From NCBI RefSeq assembly GCF_015694725.1, contig NZ_JADQDQ010000002.1, positions 620,001 through 684,000 on the forward strand: a stretch of 64,000 bases of DNA, in the 5' to 3' direction. This stretch comes from Hymenobacter jeongseonensis. Its GTDB lineage: Bacteria; Bacteroidota; Bacteroidia; Cytophagales; Hymenobacteraceae. The position numbers and the translations under genes were made by a program. Position 1 is the first letter of the stretch; each line of letters opens with the position of its first letter. Shown in pieces: positions 47,801 to 55,737 of this stretch. A model generated the notes under the pieces. It saw only the letters and a list, made by a program, of their open reading frames with translations, was not told the DNA's origin and did no database searches.

Positions 47801-48191
47801 GACCACGGCCAAGCCCCACGAGCTGCCCGCCACCGGCGGCCGGATGCGCTTCTACACTCCTGCCAACGCTTCCATCGACGTGGACGTGACCGTGGTAAAT
47901 GCCCACTCCGTGCGCTTCGCGAGCACGGACGCCCACGCCGCCGGCCTGTTCGTGTACGGCAAGTATGTGGACGACTTCCGCTCCGTGGACTACGACGCCC
48001 TGAGTATGCTCAACGTGAGTGCCACCCAGGAACTGGCCCGCAAAGTGGCCGCGCTGGAAGCCGAAAACGCGGCCCTCAAGACCCGTACCGCCTCAGCCGA
48101 AACCAAAGCCGCCCAGGCCACGGCCGCCACCGAGAGCTTCGAGCAGCGGCTGCAGGCGCTGGAAGCGGGCGGCGCCCAGGCCCAGCACTAG
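44877..48191 (+). CDS. Exported fibre protein: beta-propeller, collagen-like segment, S74 domain
   Basis: A 1104-residue protein from ATG 44877 (a TTG two codons earlier also fits). Order: signal peptide (ends AQAQ); [20 protein letters not shown]; about seven LVIVD-type propeller repeats (DNA about 45180-46085, unit [11 protein letters not shown]...LQVFDVAT); a collagen-like stretch of about 22 Gly-x-y triplets (from about residue 448, DNA 46218-46415) with [20 protein letters not shown]; beta-fibre sequence with NVGIGT-x-x-P units; an S74 chaperone domain with SDRRIK at about 892-897, the Ser and Lys five apart; an insertion rich in beta-strands; and a coiled-coil tail nearly identical to that of the 39600 gene. 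Probably a trimeric surface fibre. Confidence 0.85.
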   Translation: MPNFSSLTTAVLARPTRLLSPLLLALTLLAAAPAAQAQTATPTGNVGIGTTAPTQKLDVDGNLRVRGLGGSTNRLPVVLPDGTLGVNAPVYSATATAGFLTAPTGAVSVGNGPLSVAVSGTRAYVVSQNSNTLQVFDVATSSAPVLLGSVNTSSQPSCVVVSGTRAYVTTTAIFANQVNAGVQVYDVSGTGAPVLLSTLNTDHAPRSVAVSGTTAYVVGSTLNRLQVFDVATPSAPVLLASVGAFGSPRSVVVSGTRAYVATYGGYIHSFDVATPTAPVLLGTANTGINTFPVSIAVSGTTAYVVTQGNNTFHVFDVTAAGAPVPLGTATTDAFPSSVAVSGTTAYVTNRSSSNLQVFNVATSSAPVLLGTVGTGERPNSVAVSGTTAYVVNANSNNLQVFAFPGPPRVVAVSADGTLGSVPAPTLSVSGQNLSIAGGNTVVLPATAGPAGPAGPQGATGATGATGAAGVAGANGTNGATGAQGPAGPTGPTGPAGADGATGPTGPAGANAAAGPGLSSSVSGGVATIRLGGSALTAAADIPLNGHNLSFSGSGKVGIGTTGPDTQLDVRAEFGTPAITVGTTGGGLGALYLGNSSHGLRRGFGGGGNDVGLYTTSGNVYISANGDGLRNQFVVLSNGNVGIGTPAPGERLEVSDNARFRNNITVDNYALVRERLGIGKTAPLTALSIGQLSSQSGSVGQNLGELSFVGFNRTVVSAGIQAVTRDFDDTGHLLFKTSANGSGAVERMRITADGNVGVNTTNPAHPLTVRANNDGAMLGFTNDSGVDKYNWSLSNTGLNLSESFVAAGRIFVKNGGNVGIGTTDPIARLHVKAAISGTNAITAGGNYSFFNPGSGVGVSSTQSNVGKAVSAYFEGGEVWVNSYIVAGALQTTSDRRIKRVVGLSNRAADLALLNKLRITDYTYIDQVNNTNQVVKKVIAQEVEELLPQSVTRSYQALPNVYEKATRVSYANGQVTVTTAKPHELPATGGRMRFYTPANASIDVDVTVVNAHSVRFASTDAHAAGLFVYGKYVDDFRSVDYDALSMLNVSATQELARKVAALEAENAALKTRTASAETKAAQATAATESFEQRLQALEAGGAQAQH

Positions 48192-48259
48192 GTGCTGCCT
48201 TCGTGCCGGAGCAGCCCGTCTGCTCCGGTGCGTTTACATTTACATTGTTACTCCTCGAT

Positions 48260-49717
48260 ATGAAAATTCGCTTTACGCTCACGCTGGGCTTGCTTTCGTC
48301 CGCCCTGACCGGCTTCGCCCAGGTTCTGACTAACGACGGCGCCGCCATCACAGTCCAGTCCGGCGCCGTGCTATACATAAGCGGAGCCGTGCAGAGCACG
48401 GCGCCCAGCACGCTGCTCAACGCTGGCACGGTGGAGGTTACCGGCGACCTGAACAACGCCGGTACCCTCACTTCGACAGGCCTGCTGCGCTTTACTGGGA
48501 CAACCAACCAGGTATTTAGCCCCGGCGCGGCCACTGTGGCGGACCTTACCCTCAACAATGCCGGCGCCGCGGGCCAGCGCACGCTCAGCATCCCAGCCGA
48601 CCTGACCATCAGCGGCCAGCTTACCTTGCTCAACGGCTTGGTGCGCACGGCGCCAACCACTACCCTCACCCTGCCCGAAGGCGCCAGCCTGACGGGCGAG
48701 CAGGCCGGCCGCTACGTGCAGGGCAACCTGCGCGCCGTTCGCACGGCCGTGAACGGCCTAAACCCCGTTACTTTTCCGAATAGCGCCGTGCTCGACCCCA
48801 AAGGGCAGAACCTGGGCACGGTCAGCATCACGCGCACGGCCGGCCTGGGCACGGTGGGCCTCAGCACCGGGGCCGGCCTGACGCCGGCGGGCATTGACCG
48901 GGTATGGACCGTGGAGGCCAGCAACGCCGGGCAGCCCACCGCCGCCACGCCTGCCGCCCTCACCCTGAGCTGGGTGAGCGACGACGACAACGGCTTCGAC
49001 CTGGCCACGCTGGGCCAGCTCTGGCAGGCAGCCTCGGCCGCTGGCCCATGGGTGCCGCAGGGCACGGCGGCCAGTGCCGCCGCGCGCAGCATCACGGGCA
49101 GCATCACACAGCTAGGCACTTTCACGGTGAGTAATTTCAGCGACCCATTACCCGTTGAGCTCGTTCGTTTCACGGCCGAGCCGCAGGGCGAGGACGCGCT
49201 GCTGCGCTGGGCCACGGCCACGGAAAAAAACAACGACCATTTCGACGTAGAAGCCAGCCCCGACGGCCAGGTGTTTCGCCGCATTGGCCAGGTGGCGGGC
49301 CACGGCAGCACCAGCCAGCCCCAACAGTATCAATTGGTAGACCCCGGCATCGCCCGCTACGCCGCCGACCCGGTGTACTACCGCCTCCGCCAGGTGGACC
49401 GCGACGGCACGGCCACGTACTCGCCCGTGCGCACGGTGCGGGTGAAGGGCGCAATCGGCTTCGCGGTGCAGCTCTATCCCAACCCCATTCGCAGCGGCGA
49501 GGGCCTGATGCTGCAAGTGCGCACCAGCGCAGCAGGCCCGCTGCGCTGGCAGCTCACCGATGCTCTGGGCCGGACGTTGACGAACCAGACCACCACCGTG
49601 CTAACGGGTACCAACACCCTGCCCCTGGGCACCCTGACCAACTTGGCCACGGGCGTGTACGTGCTTCGGGTGCAGCAAGGCAGCCACCATCAAGCCATCA
49701 AACTGGTGCTTGAATAA
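48260..49717 (+). CDS. Exported surface protein with type A T9SS sorting tail
   Basis: A 485-residue protein from ATG 48260, right before the signal peptide (MKIRFTLTLGLLSSALTGFA); the frame open from 47507 is a shadow of the upstream gene. The mature part starts with beta-helix-like repeats (NDGAAITVQSGAVLYISGAV, LNNAGTLTSTGLLRFTG), then a middle beta-rich domain, then PLPVELVRFTAEPQGEDALL (the common Bacteroidota region before the tail), and a C-terminal T9SS tail with FAVQLYPNPIRSGEGLMLQV and ending GVYVLRVQQGSHHQAIKLVL. It is 68 nt downstream of the 44877 gene and probably co-transcribed. It may anchor or modify the fibre. Confidence 0.88.
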   Translation: MKIRFTLTLGLLSSALTGFAQVLTNDGAAITVQSGAVLYISGAVQSTAPSTLLNAGTVEVTGDLNNAGTLTSTGLLRFTGTTNQVFSPGAATVADLTLNNAGAAGQRTLSIPADLTISGQLTLLNGLVRTAPTTTLTLPEGASLTGEQAGRYVQGNLRAVRTAVNGLNPVTFPNSAVLDPKGQNLGTVSITRTAGLGTVGLSTGAGLTPAGIDRVWTVEASNAGQPTAATPAALTLSWVSDDDNGFDLATLGQLWQAASAAGPWVPQGTAASAAARSITGSITQLGTFTVSNFSDPLPVELVRFTAEPQGEDALLRWATATEKNNDHFDVEASPDGQVFRRIGQVAGHGSTSQPQQYQLVDPGIARYAADPVYYRLRQVDRDGTATYSPVRTVRVKGAIGFAVQLYPNPIRSGEGLMLQVRTSAAGPLRWQLTDALGRTLTNQTTTVLTGTNTLPLGTLTNLATGVYVLRVQQGSHHQAIKLVLE

Positions 49718-49742
49718 CATCAGACACAGCCAACGTTCTACC

Positions 49743-49780
49743 AAAAAGCCCGGCCTACTGCACAGTAGGCCGGGCTTTTT
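49743..49780 (+). terminator. Terminator ending the fibre locus
   Basis: AAAAAGCCCGGCCTACTG pairs perfectly with CAGTAGGCCGGGCTTTTT around a two-base loop, 26 nt after the stop of the gene at 48260. Confidence 0.9.
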
Positions 49781-49902
49781 ACAAAACGAAAGCTGAAAAC
49801 CAGCGTCAGCCCCGGGCGGGTATCGACTTCAATCCGCTAAAAAAGAACGGTCAGGCTTCGGCCAGCTCAGCACGACCGTCGGGTTATTTCTCGAATTAAC
49901 AC

Positions 49903-52368
49903 TTAGTTGGCTGGCTGAGGCGCGGGGGCTTTCACGTATTTATCGAGCCACGCATTGGTTTCCCAGAGCACATGGAGCAGGTTTTCGCGGGCGGCGTAGC
50001 CGTGGGCTTCGGCGGGCAGCACCACGTAGCGGGCGGTGGCACCCTGGCCTTTCAAGGCGGCGTAGTAGCGCTCGCTCTGAATGGGATAGGTGCCGGTGTT
50101 ATTGTCGGCCTCGCCGTGGATGAGCAGGATGGGCGTCTTGATTTTGTCGGCGTAGTTGAACGGCGACATGGCATTGTACACTTCTGATGCCTGCCAGTAG
50201 TTGCGCTCCTCGCCCTGGAAACCGTAGGGCGTGAGGGTGCGGTTGTAGGCGCCGCTGCGGGCAATACCGGCTTTAAACAAGTTGGAGTGCGTCAGCAAGT
50301 TGGCCGTCATGAAAGCGCCGTAGCTGTGGCCCATCACGCCCACCCGGGCGGCGTCGACCACGCCCAGGCGGGCGCCTTCGTCGATGGCCGCTTTGGCGCT
50401 GCTCACCAGTTGCTCGATGTAGGTATCGTTGGGGTCTTTGATGCCCTCCCCTACTATCGGCACGCTGGCATTTTCGAGCACGGCATACCCCTGCGTCACC
50501 CAGAACACCGGCGAGCCGCCGCCCAGGCGCGTAAAGGTGTAGGGCGAACCAGACACCTGCCCGGCCGTGCTTTTATCCTTGAATTCCAAAGGATAAGCCG
50601 ACATGAGCGTGGGCAGCGGGCCGTCAGTCTTCTTGTAGTTCGGGGGCAGATACAGGTTGGCGGTGAGCTCCACACCGTCGGCACGCTTGTATTTCAGCAC
50701 CTGCTTGGGGAAGCTGCCGCCGAAGGCCGCGTAGGGGTTCGGGAACTTGGTTACGGCCGTGAGCTTGTCCTTTTTGGTGGCGTCGCGCAGGTAGTAGTTC
50801 GGCGACTGCGTGAGCGACTCGCGGCGGGTGAGCAGCATCCGCTTCTTGCCGCTGGCATCGAGAATGGCCACCGGCACTTCATACACCGGCGCTTGCGAAC
50901 GCCACCAGCGGGCAGTTTTCTTGCTGATTAGGTCCATCTCGTCCACAAACGGCCGGTCGCCTTCGGGCGAAGCGCCCGTGCCCATGAGGTAGATGGTCTG
51001 GTTCATGGCGCCGCCGGTGAGCAGCACGTACTTACCCTGGGCGTTGCGGTGCTCGTAGGGCGTGCCGGGGTCCTTGTACTTATCCTCCGACGAGCCATCG
51101 AACAGCACAGTCAGCGGGGCACCCGGCTTGCTGGGGTTGAGCTGCCAGGTGGTCTGGTGGCGGTCGGCCCAGCGGTAGCCTTCCACCAGCGCCAGCTGGC
51201 TAGTGCCCCAGCTCAGGCCGCCGAAACGCAGCGGCAGCGCCGCCATCTCCTGGGGAACTGCCGCAAAAGGCGCTTCAATGGTGAACAACTTATCGCGGAT
51301 ATCGGCTTTCGTTTTGGGGTTACCGCCGTCCTGAGCTTCTACATAGTAGAGGGTGGCCGGCACGTCGGTGCGCCAGGCGTGGCCGCGGGGGCCGCTGGCG
51401 GCGGCGTCGTTGCCGATGGGCACAGCGTCGGCCAGGGGCAGGTCAGCAATTGTTTTTACCGAGGCGCCGCTGGCCAAATCCAGCACGTCGATGCGCTGCG
51501 GAAACCGGCTAATGGGCAGCGTGTAGGCATAAGGACGGTGGCGGGTGCGCACCAGCACGTACTTGCCATTGGGCGAGGGCGAGGCGGTTTGAATCACGCC
51601 GGGCTGGCCCAAGGGTTGAGCGGCGCCATCGGCTAGGCTTACCTTCACCAGCTGCGAGGTGGCGTAGTAGTCGAACAGCCGCTCATCGGTGGGGCTTTTC
51701 AGCAAGTCCTGGTAGGTGGGGGCGGCGGTTTTTTTGCCGCCGCCGCTTTCCTGCACGGCCGGGCCAGTGGGCGCGGCATCGGCGGCGGGCGCGGCGCCGC
51801 GGCCCGCGGGCACGGTGAAGGCCACGATGGTTTTGCTGTCCGACACCCAATCAAAAGAGTTGCCAAAGGCGTCGTTTAGGGGAGTGGCGAGCAGGCGGCG
51901 GGCGGTGGCGCCGGCCACGTCGGCTACCCACAGCTCCACGCGGCCGTCGGTGCCGGAGCCGGGCGTGGTGAGGGCAAAGGCCATGGTTTTGTTGTCGGGC
52001 GACCAGCTCACGCTGCTGATGCGGGCCTGGGCCGGCAGGCCCTTCACATCAATTTCGGCGCCGCTGGGCAGAGGTTTGAGCTTGATGCCCACGGCGTAGC
52101 TCACGCGGCTCTGGCCGTTGGTGCGGGGGTTCATGCGCAGGCCGGCCAGGCGCAACTCGGGCTGGGCTAGCTCGGCCACGGTGGGGAAGTCCTGCACTTG
52201 CAGCAGGGCCATGGTTTTCCCGTCCGAGGACAAACTCACGCGTGGCGTAGGCGGCGCCAGCAGAATATCCTGCAGGGCCTTGGGCGGGGTTTTATACTGG
52301 AAATCCTGGGCTTGTGCCACCGCAGCGGTGGCCAGCAGCAAGGTGGCGGAAAGAAGCAGTTTTTTCAT
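49903..52368 (-). CDS. Secreted S9-family serine peptidase
   Basis: An 821-residue enzyme. A signal peptide (MKKLLLSATLLLATAAVAQA) precedes a propeller with repeated ISSVSWSPDNKTMAFAL-type blades and the segment YATSQLVKVSLADG. The C-terminal alpha/beta-hydrolase has GVMGHSYGAFMTANLL (Ser in GHSYG), LLIHGEADNNTGTYP (Asp) and VLPAEAHGYAARENLLHVLW (His), the order of S9 peptidases. The size and propeller relate it to dipeptidyl/acylaminoacyl-type S9 peptidases rather than to the S9A gene at 27628. It is divergent from the ModE-like gene; a -7-like TACCTTTC on the minus strand lies at 52415-52408. Confidence 0.92.
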   Translation of the reverse strand: MKKLLLSATLLLATAAVAQAQDFQYKTPPKALQDILLAPPTPRVSLSSDGKTMALLQVQDFPTVAELAQPELRLAGLRMNPRTNGQSRVSYAVGIKLKPLPSGAEIDVKGLPAQARISSVSWSPDNKTMAFALTTPGSGTDGRVELWVADVAGATARRLLATPLNDAFGNSFDWVSDSKTIVAFTVPAGRGAAPAADAAPTGPAVQESGGGKKTAAPTYQDLLKSPTDERLFDYYATSQLVKVSLADGAAQPLGQPGVIQTASPSPNGKYVLVRTRHRPYAYTLPISRFPQRIDVLDLASGASVKTIADLPLADAVPIGNDAAASGPRGHAWRTDVPATLYYVEAQDGGNPKTKADIRDKLFTIEAPFAAVPQEMAALPLRFGGLSWGTSQLALVEGYRWADRHQTTWQLNPSKPGAPLTVLFDGSSEDKYKDPGTPYEHRNAQGKYVLLTGGAMNQTIYLMGTGASPEGDRPFVDEMDLISKKTARWWRSQAPVYEVPVAILDASGKKRMLLTRRESLTQSPNYYLRDATKKDKLTAVTKFPNPYAAFGGSFPKQVLKYKRADGVELTANLYLPPNYKKTDGPLPTLMSAYPLEFKDKSTAGQVSGSPYTFTRLGGGSPVFWVTQGYAVLENASVPIVGEGIKDPNDTYIEQLVSSAKAAIDEGARLGVVDAARVGVMGHSYGAFMTANLLTHSNLFKAGIARSGAYNRTLTPYGFQGEERNYWQASEVYNAMSPFNYADKIKTPILLIHGEADNNTGTYPIQSERYYAALKGQGATARYVVLPAEAHGYAARENLLHVLWETNAWLDKYVKAPAPQPAN

Positions 52369-52612
52369 ACGCGGGAATGAAACGATTTAGCGGCGCCTGC
52401 CGCAGTCGAAAGGTAGTGCCGGGGGCAAGTGCAGCGAGTACAACTTTTGGGCCCGCCCCGCGGCCGGAGCAAGCGGCCGCCAAAACGGCCATTGCCTGCA
52501 CAGACAAGCCATTCGTTGAATTGTTGCAATGCAGGGGCTGCCCCCATGCTTAGAAACGCCCGGCTACCGCCGCCCGCCGCGCCCCAAAAATCCCTGCCAT
52601 TATACTTGCCGC

Positions 52613-52972
52613 ATGAAAGCGCTACTCCTCCCCGCCAAAACCTACCGGCTCAACGGCCGCCTCTGGCTTGAAACCGACGACGGCCGTTTTCTGGGCATTG
52701 GCCGGCTGGAGCTGCTGGAACAGATTGCCGCGCTGGGCTCCATTTCGAAGGCCGCGCAGGCCATGGGCATGTCGTACAAACGGGCCTGGGACCTAGTGAG
52801 CTCCATGAACGCCCAAGCCGCCACGCCCTTGGTAACCACCCAAACCGGCGGCGCACGCGGTGGCGGCGCGCTGGTAACTGCTGCCGGCCACGAAGCAATA
52901 GCCGAAGTTCAGGCCTTGCAGGCTCGTTTTCACGAATTTATGCGGGCCGAGACGCAGCAGCTCACGTCGTAA
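52613..52972 (+). CDS. ModE-type winged-helix regulator (no molybdate-binding domain)
   Basis: A 119-residue protein from ATG 52613; the frame extended from 52529 adds an unlikely Pro/Arg leader. It matches the N-terminal DNA-binding half of ModE: LLEQIAALGSISKAAQAMGM, SYKRAWDLVSSMN and TGGARGGGALVTAAGHEAIA align with E. coli ModE regions of like order, including the diagnostic TGG-x-GGG-A wing. The two C-terminal molbindin (MOP) domains of full ModE are absent, so metal sensing must be indirect or a separate protein is involved; such truncated ModE-like proteins are common in other bacteria. It lies 47 nt upstream of a TonB-dependent receptor. A TATACTTG (52601-52608) may be its -7 element. 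Confidence 0.88.
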   Translation: MKALLLPAKTYRLNGRLWLETDDGRFLGIGRLELLEQIAALGSISKAAQAMGMSYKRAWDLVSSMNAQAATPLVTTQTGGARGGGALVTAAGHEAIAEVQALQARFHEFMRAETQQLTS

Positions 52973-52980
52973 TTCAAAGG

Positions 52981-53016
52981 CGCAGTCGTTATATCTTTGC
53001 AAATACAACGACTGCG
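52981..53016 (+). promoter_or_regulatory. ModE-box-like inverted repeat over the receptor promoter
   Basis: CGCAGTCGTT (52981-52990) and AACGACTGCG (53007-53016) are perfect 10-bp arms; extended to 14 bp there is one mismatch (half-sites GTCGTTATAT and GTCGTTGTAT). These resemble the known ModE half-site TCG(T/C)TATAT. The centre contains TATCTTTG (52992-52999), a perfect Bacteroidota -7 element. It ends 3 nt before ATG 53020, so a bound regulator would block transcription or translation of the receptor. Confidence 0.6.
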
Positions 53017-53019
53017 CTT

Positions 53020-55638
53020 ATGCTTCCTCACGTACTCATTGGCAGGCGCGTGCCCCTGCTGGCTTTTGCATTATTTCTTCGATTACCAGCAAGCGGCCAG
53101 GAAGTGGCGCCTGCCGACACCAGCCGGCAAGTAGGACTGGAGGAAGTGGTAGTGTCGGCATCCAAGGTGGAGGAGAGTTTCCTGCAGTCGCCCGTGACCG
53201 TAGAGAAACTTGGCCCCCGCGCGCTGCGACTCACGCCGGCGCCTTCTTTTTTTGATGCCATCGAACACCTCAAAGGGGTGCAGGTAATTACGCCCAGCCT
53301 GGGGTTCAAAGTCATCAATGCCCGGGGCTTTGCCAACACCACCAACGTGCGGTTTGCCCAGCTCGTGGACGGCATCGACAACCAGGCCCCGCACATCGGC
53401 GGGCCCATTGGCAATGTATTGGGGCCGAGCGACCTGGACATCAACACGGTGGAAATTGTGCCTGGCACGGCAGCGGCCCTCTACGGCCTCAATGCCATCA
53501 ACGGCCTGGCCAATTTGCGCACCAAAAACCCCTTTCAGTCGGCGGGCCGGGCCGTGCAGCAAAAAACGGGCGTCAACCACCTCAACGACCCACGCAGTGC
53601 GGCCAAGCTCTTCTCCGAAACCAGCCTGCGCTACGCCACGGTGCTGGCGCCCCGGTTCGCCGTCAAAGTGAACGGCACCTACCTGCGCGGGTACGACTGG
53701 GTGGCCCGCGACCAAACCGACATCAACCCCACAGGCAATGCCAGTACCGGCCTGCTGGGAGCCGACAACCCCGCCCGCGACCCCGTGAACAGCTACGGCA
53801 ACGAATCGTCGGACCGCAGCACGCTGAGCCTGGGCGGCAAAAACTACCAGGTGGCCCGCACCGGCTACCAGGAGCAGGACGTGGCCGACTATAACCTGCG
53901 CACCCTCAAGGCCGATGCCGCGCTGCACTTCGCCTTGACGCCCGGCTCCGAACTGGCTTACACGTACCGCGTGGCCGCGTTCGACAACGTGTACCAACGC
54001 TCGAACCGCTTTCAGTTGCAGAATTACCGCTTGCAGCAGCACGCCCTGCAGCTCACGGGGCCGGTGGTGCAGGCCCGCGCCTACTTCACCCAGGAAAACA
54101 CCGGCCAGAGCTTTAACCTGCGCTCCGCGGCCGAAAACATTGACCGCGGCTTCAAGCCCGATGCGGCCTGGAACCGCGACTACACCACCGCCTGGAACGC
54201 GGCTACGCAGGCCGGCCAGCCAGTGGCCCAGGCCCACGCCACCGCCCGCACGGCCGCCGATGCGGACCGCCCCCAGCCCGGCACGTGGCTGTTTCAGGAA
54301 GGTCTGAACCGGGTGCAGAACGTCAACAACTGGGACGTGGGCGCAGCCCTGCGCGTGCGGGCCAACCTACTACACGCCGAAGGCCAGGTAAACCTTTCCG
54401 AAGCCCTGCGCCGGGGCGGCCGCACCTGGCTGCCCGCCAACTTCGACCTGCTGGCTGGGGCCGACCACCGCACCTACATCGTGGTGCCCGATGGCAACTA
54501 TTTCACCAATCCCAAAAGAAAACAAGACCCATACAGCAACCTGACATACAGCAAAACCGGCGGTTTTCTGCAAGCCGGCGCCCGGCTACTAAACGAGAAA
54601 ATCCGCCTCACGGCCACGTTGCGGGCAGATAAAAACGACTATTTCACGGCACGCTTCAACCCGCGGCTAACGGCTGTGTACTCCCCCAGCCAGCGCGCCA
54701 ATTTCCGGGTCAGCTACCAGAGAGGCTACCGGTTTCCGAGCTTGTTTGAAGGGTTTTCGAACGTGAATAGCGGGCAGGTGAAACGAATTGGCGGGCTGCG
54801 GGTGATGTCCGACGGGGTGTTTGAAAACAGCTACCTGCGTACCAGTGTCGATGCGTTTGTGGCCGCAAACAGTGCCTACCTCAACGCCAACACGCCTTCG
54901 AATGCGACGCCAGCTCAGCGCCAGGCCATTCAAAACCAGGCCGTTGCCCAGAACAAGGCCCTGCTGGTGAAAAACCCTTACTCCTACCTCAACCCCGAGC
55001 ACATCCGCTCCCTGGAAATGGGGTACAAGGCGGCGTTGTTGCCCGGCGGCCGGTTGCTGGCCGATGTCGACTTTTACTACAACACCTACCGCGACTTCAT
55101 TGCCCAAGTGGAGGCCTACGTGCCCAAAACCCTGAATCCGGACTCCGCCGCGATTTATCTCAGCACCCGGGCTACCCAAAACCGCTACCGTCTCTGGACC
55201 AACGCCCAAAGCAAAGTGTACAACTTCGGTGGCTCGCTGGGCCTGCGCTACGAGTTGCCCCGTTCCTACCTGGCCGGCGCCAATGTCACCTACACCCGCC
55301 TAGCCCGCACCGAATCGGGCGACGGACTGGAAGACGGGTTCAACACACCGCGCTGGGCCTACAATTTGAGTTTGGGCAACGAGCGAGCTTACCGCAATTT
55401 CGGCTTTGGCCTGAACTACCGCTGGCAGCAGGGCTACTATTCTCAAACCTTTCTGGTGAATGGCAACGTGGCCGCCTACAGCACCCTCGACGCCCAGCTC
55501 AGCTACACCGTACCGGCCCCAAATCTGCGCTTCAAACTCGGGGCCAGCAATGCGCTGAATACCTACTACGAGTCGTACTTGGGCGGGCCCAGCGTGGGCG
55601 GACTTTACTATCTAGCCGTCACGTACCAAGTATTGTAG
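53020..55638 (+). CDS. TonB-dependent outer-membrane receptor, predicted metal-oxyanion uptake
   Basis: An 872-residue outer-membrane receptor. A signal peptide (to about 27) precedes VGLEEVVVSASKVEESFLQS, the N-terminal start of the plug, then FFDAIEHLKGVQVITPSLGF, VINARGFANTTNVRFAQLVD, DIDNQAPHIGGP-like plug sequence, and VEIVPGTAAALYGLNAINGL, ending the plug near residue 165. The rest is a 22-strand-type barrel ending YYLAVTYQVL with a terminal hydrophobic residue. It has no carboxypeptidase-regulatory domain, unlike the receptor at 13327. Position behind a ModE-type regulator and a ModE-box-like promoter suggests molybdate or tungstate chelate uptake; that role is an inference. A terminator follows at 55679. 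Confidence 0.85.
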   Translation: MLPHVLIGRRVPLLAFALFLRLPASGQEVAPADTSRQVGLEEVVVSASKVEESFLQSPVTVEKLGPRALRLTPAPSFFDAIEHLKGVQVITPSLGFKVINARGFANTTNVRFAQLVDGIDNQAPHIGGPIGNVLGPSDLDINTVEIVPGTAAALYGLNAINGLANLRTKNPFQSAGRAVQQKTGVNHLNDPRSAAKLFSETSLRYATVLAPRFAVKVNGTYLRGYDWVARDQTDINPTGNASTGLLGADNPARDPVNSYGNESSDRSTLSLGGKNYQVARTGYQEQDVADYNLRTLKADAALHFALTPGSELAYTYRVAAFDNVYQRSNRFQLQNYRLQQHALQLTGPVVQARAYFTQENTGQSFNLRSAAENIDRGFKPDAAWNRDYTTAWNAATQAGQPVAQAHATARTAADADRPQPGTWLFQEGLNRVQNVNNWDVGAALRVRANLLHAEGQVNLSEALRRGGRTWLPANFDLLAGADHRTYIVVPDGNYFTNPKRKQDPYSNLTYSKTGGFLQAGARLLNEKIRLTATLRADKNDYFTARFNPRLTAVYSPSQRANFRVSYQRGYRFPSLFEGFSNVNSGQVKRIGGLRVMSDGVFENSYLRTSVDAFVAANSAYLNANTPSNATPAQRQAIQNQAVAQNKALLVKNPYSYLNPEHIRSLEMGYKAALLPGGRLLADVDFYYNTYRDFIAQVEAYVPKTLNPDSAAIYLSTRATQNRYRLWTNAQSKVYNFGGSLGLRYELPRSYLAGANVTYTRLARTESGDGLEDGFNTPRWAYNLSLGNERAYRNFGFGLNYRWQQGYYSQTFLVNGNVAAYSTLDAQLSYTVPAPNLRFKLGASNALNTYYESYLGGPSVGGLYYLAVTYQVL

Positions 55639-55678
55639 GCTGAGCCCAACCAGGACGCCAGGTCTGGGAATGTCACAC

Positions 55679-55713
55679 AAAAAAGGCCCGCTCTCATCGA
55701 GCGGGCCTTTTTT
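55679..55713. terminator. Terminator between convergent receptor and ompA genes
   Basis: GGCCCGCTC and GAGCGGGCC pair around a five-base loop, flanked by an A run and a T run, so it can serve both genes. Confidence 0.9.
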
Positions 55714-55737
55714 CACTTAGCGTTTGCTGCAGGCAGC

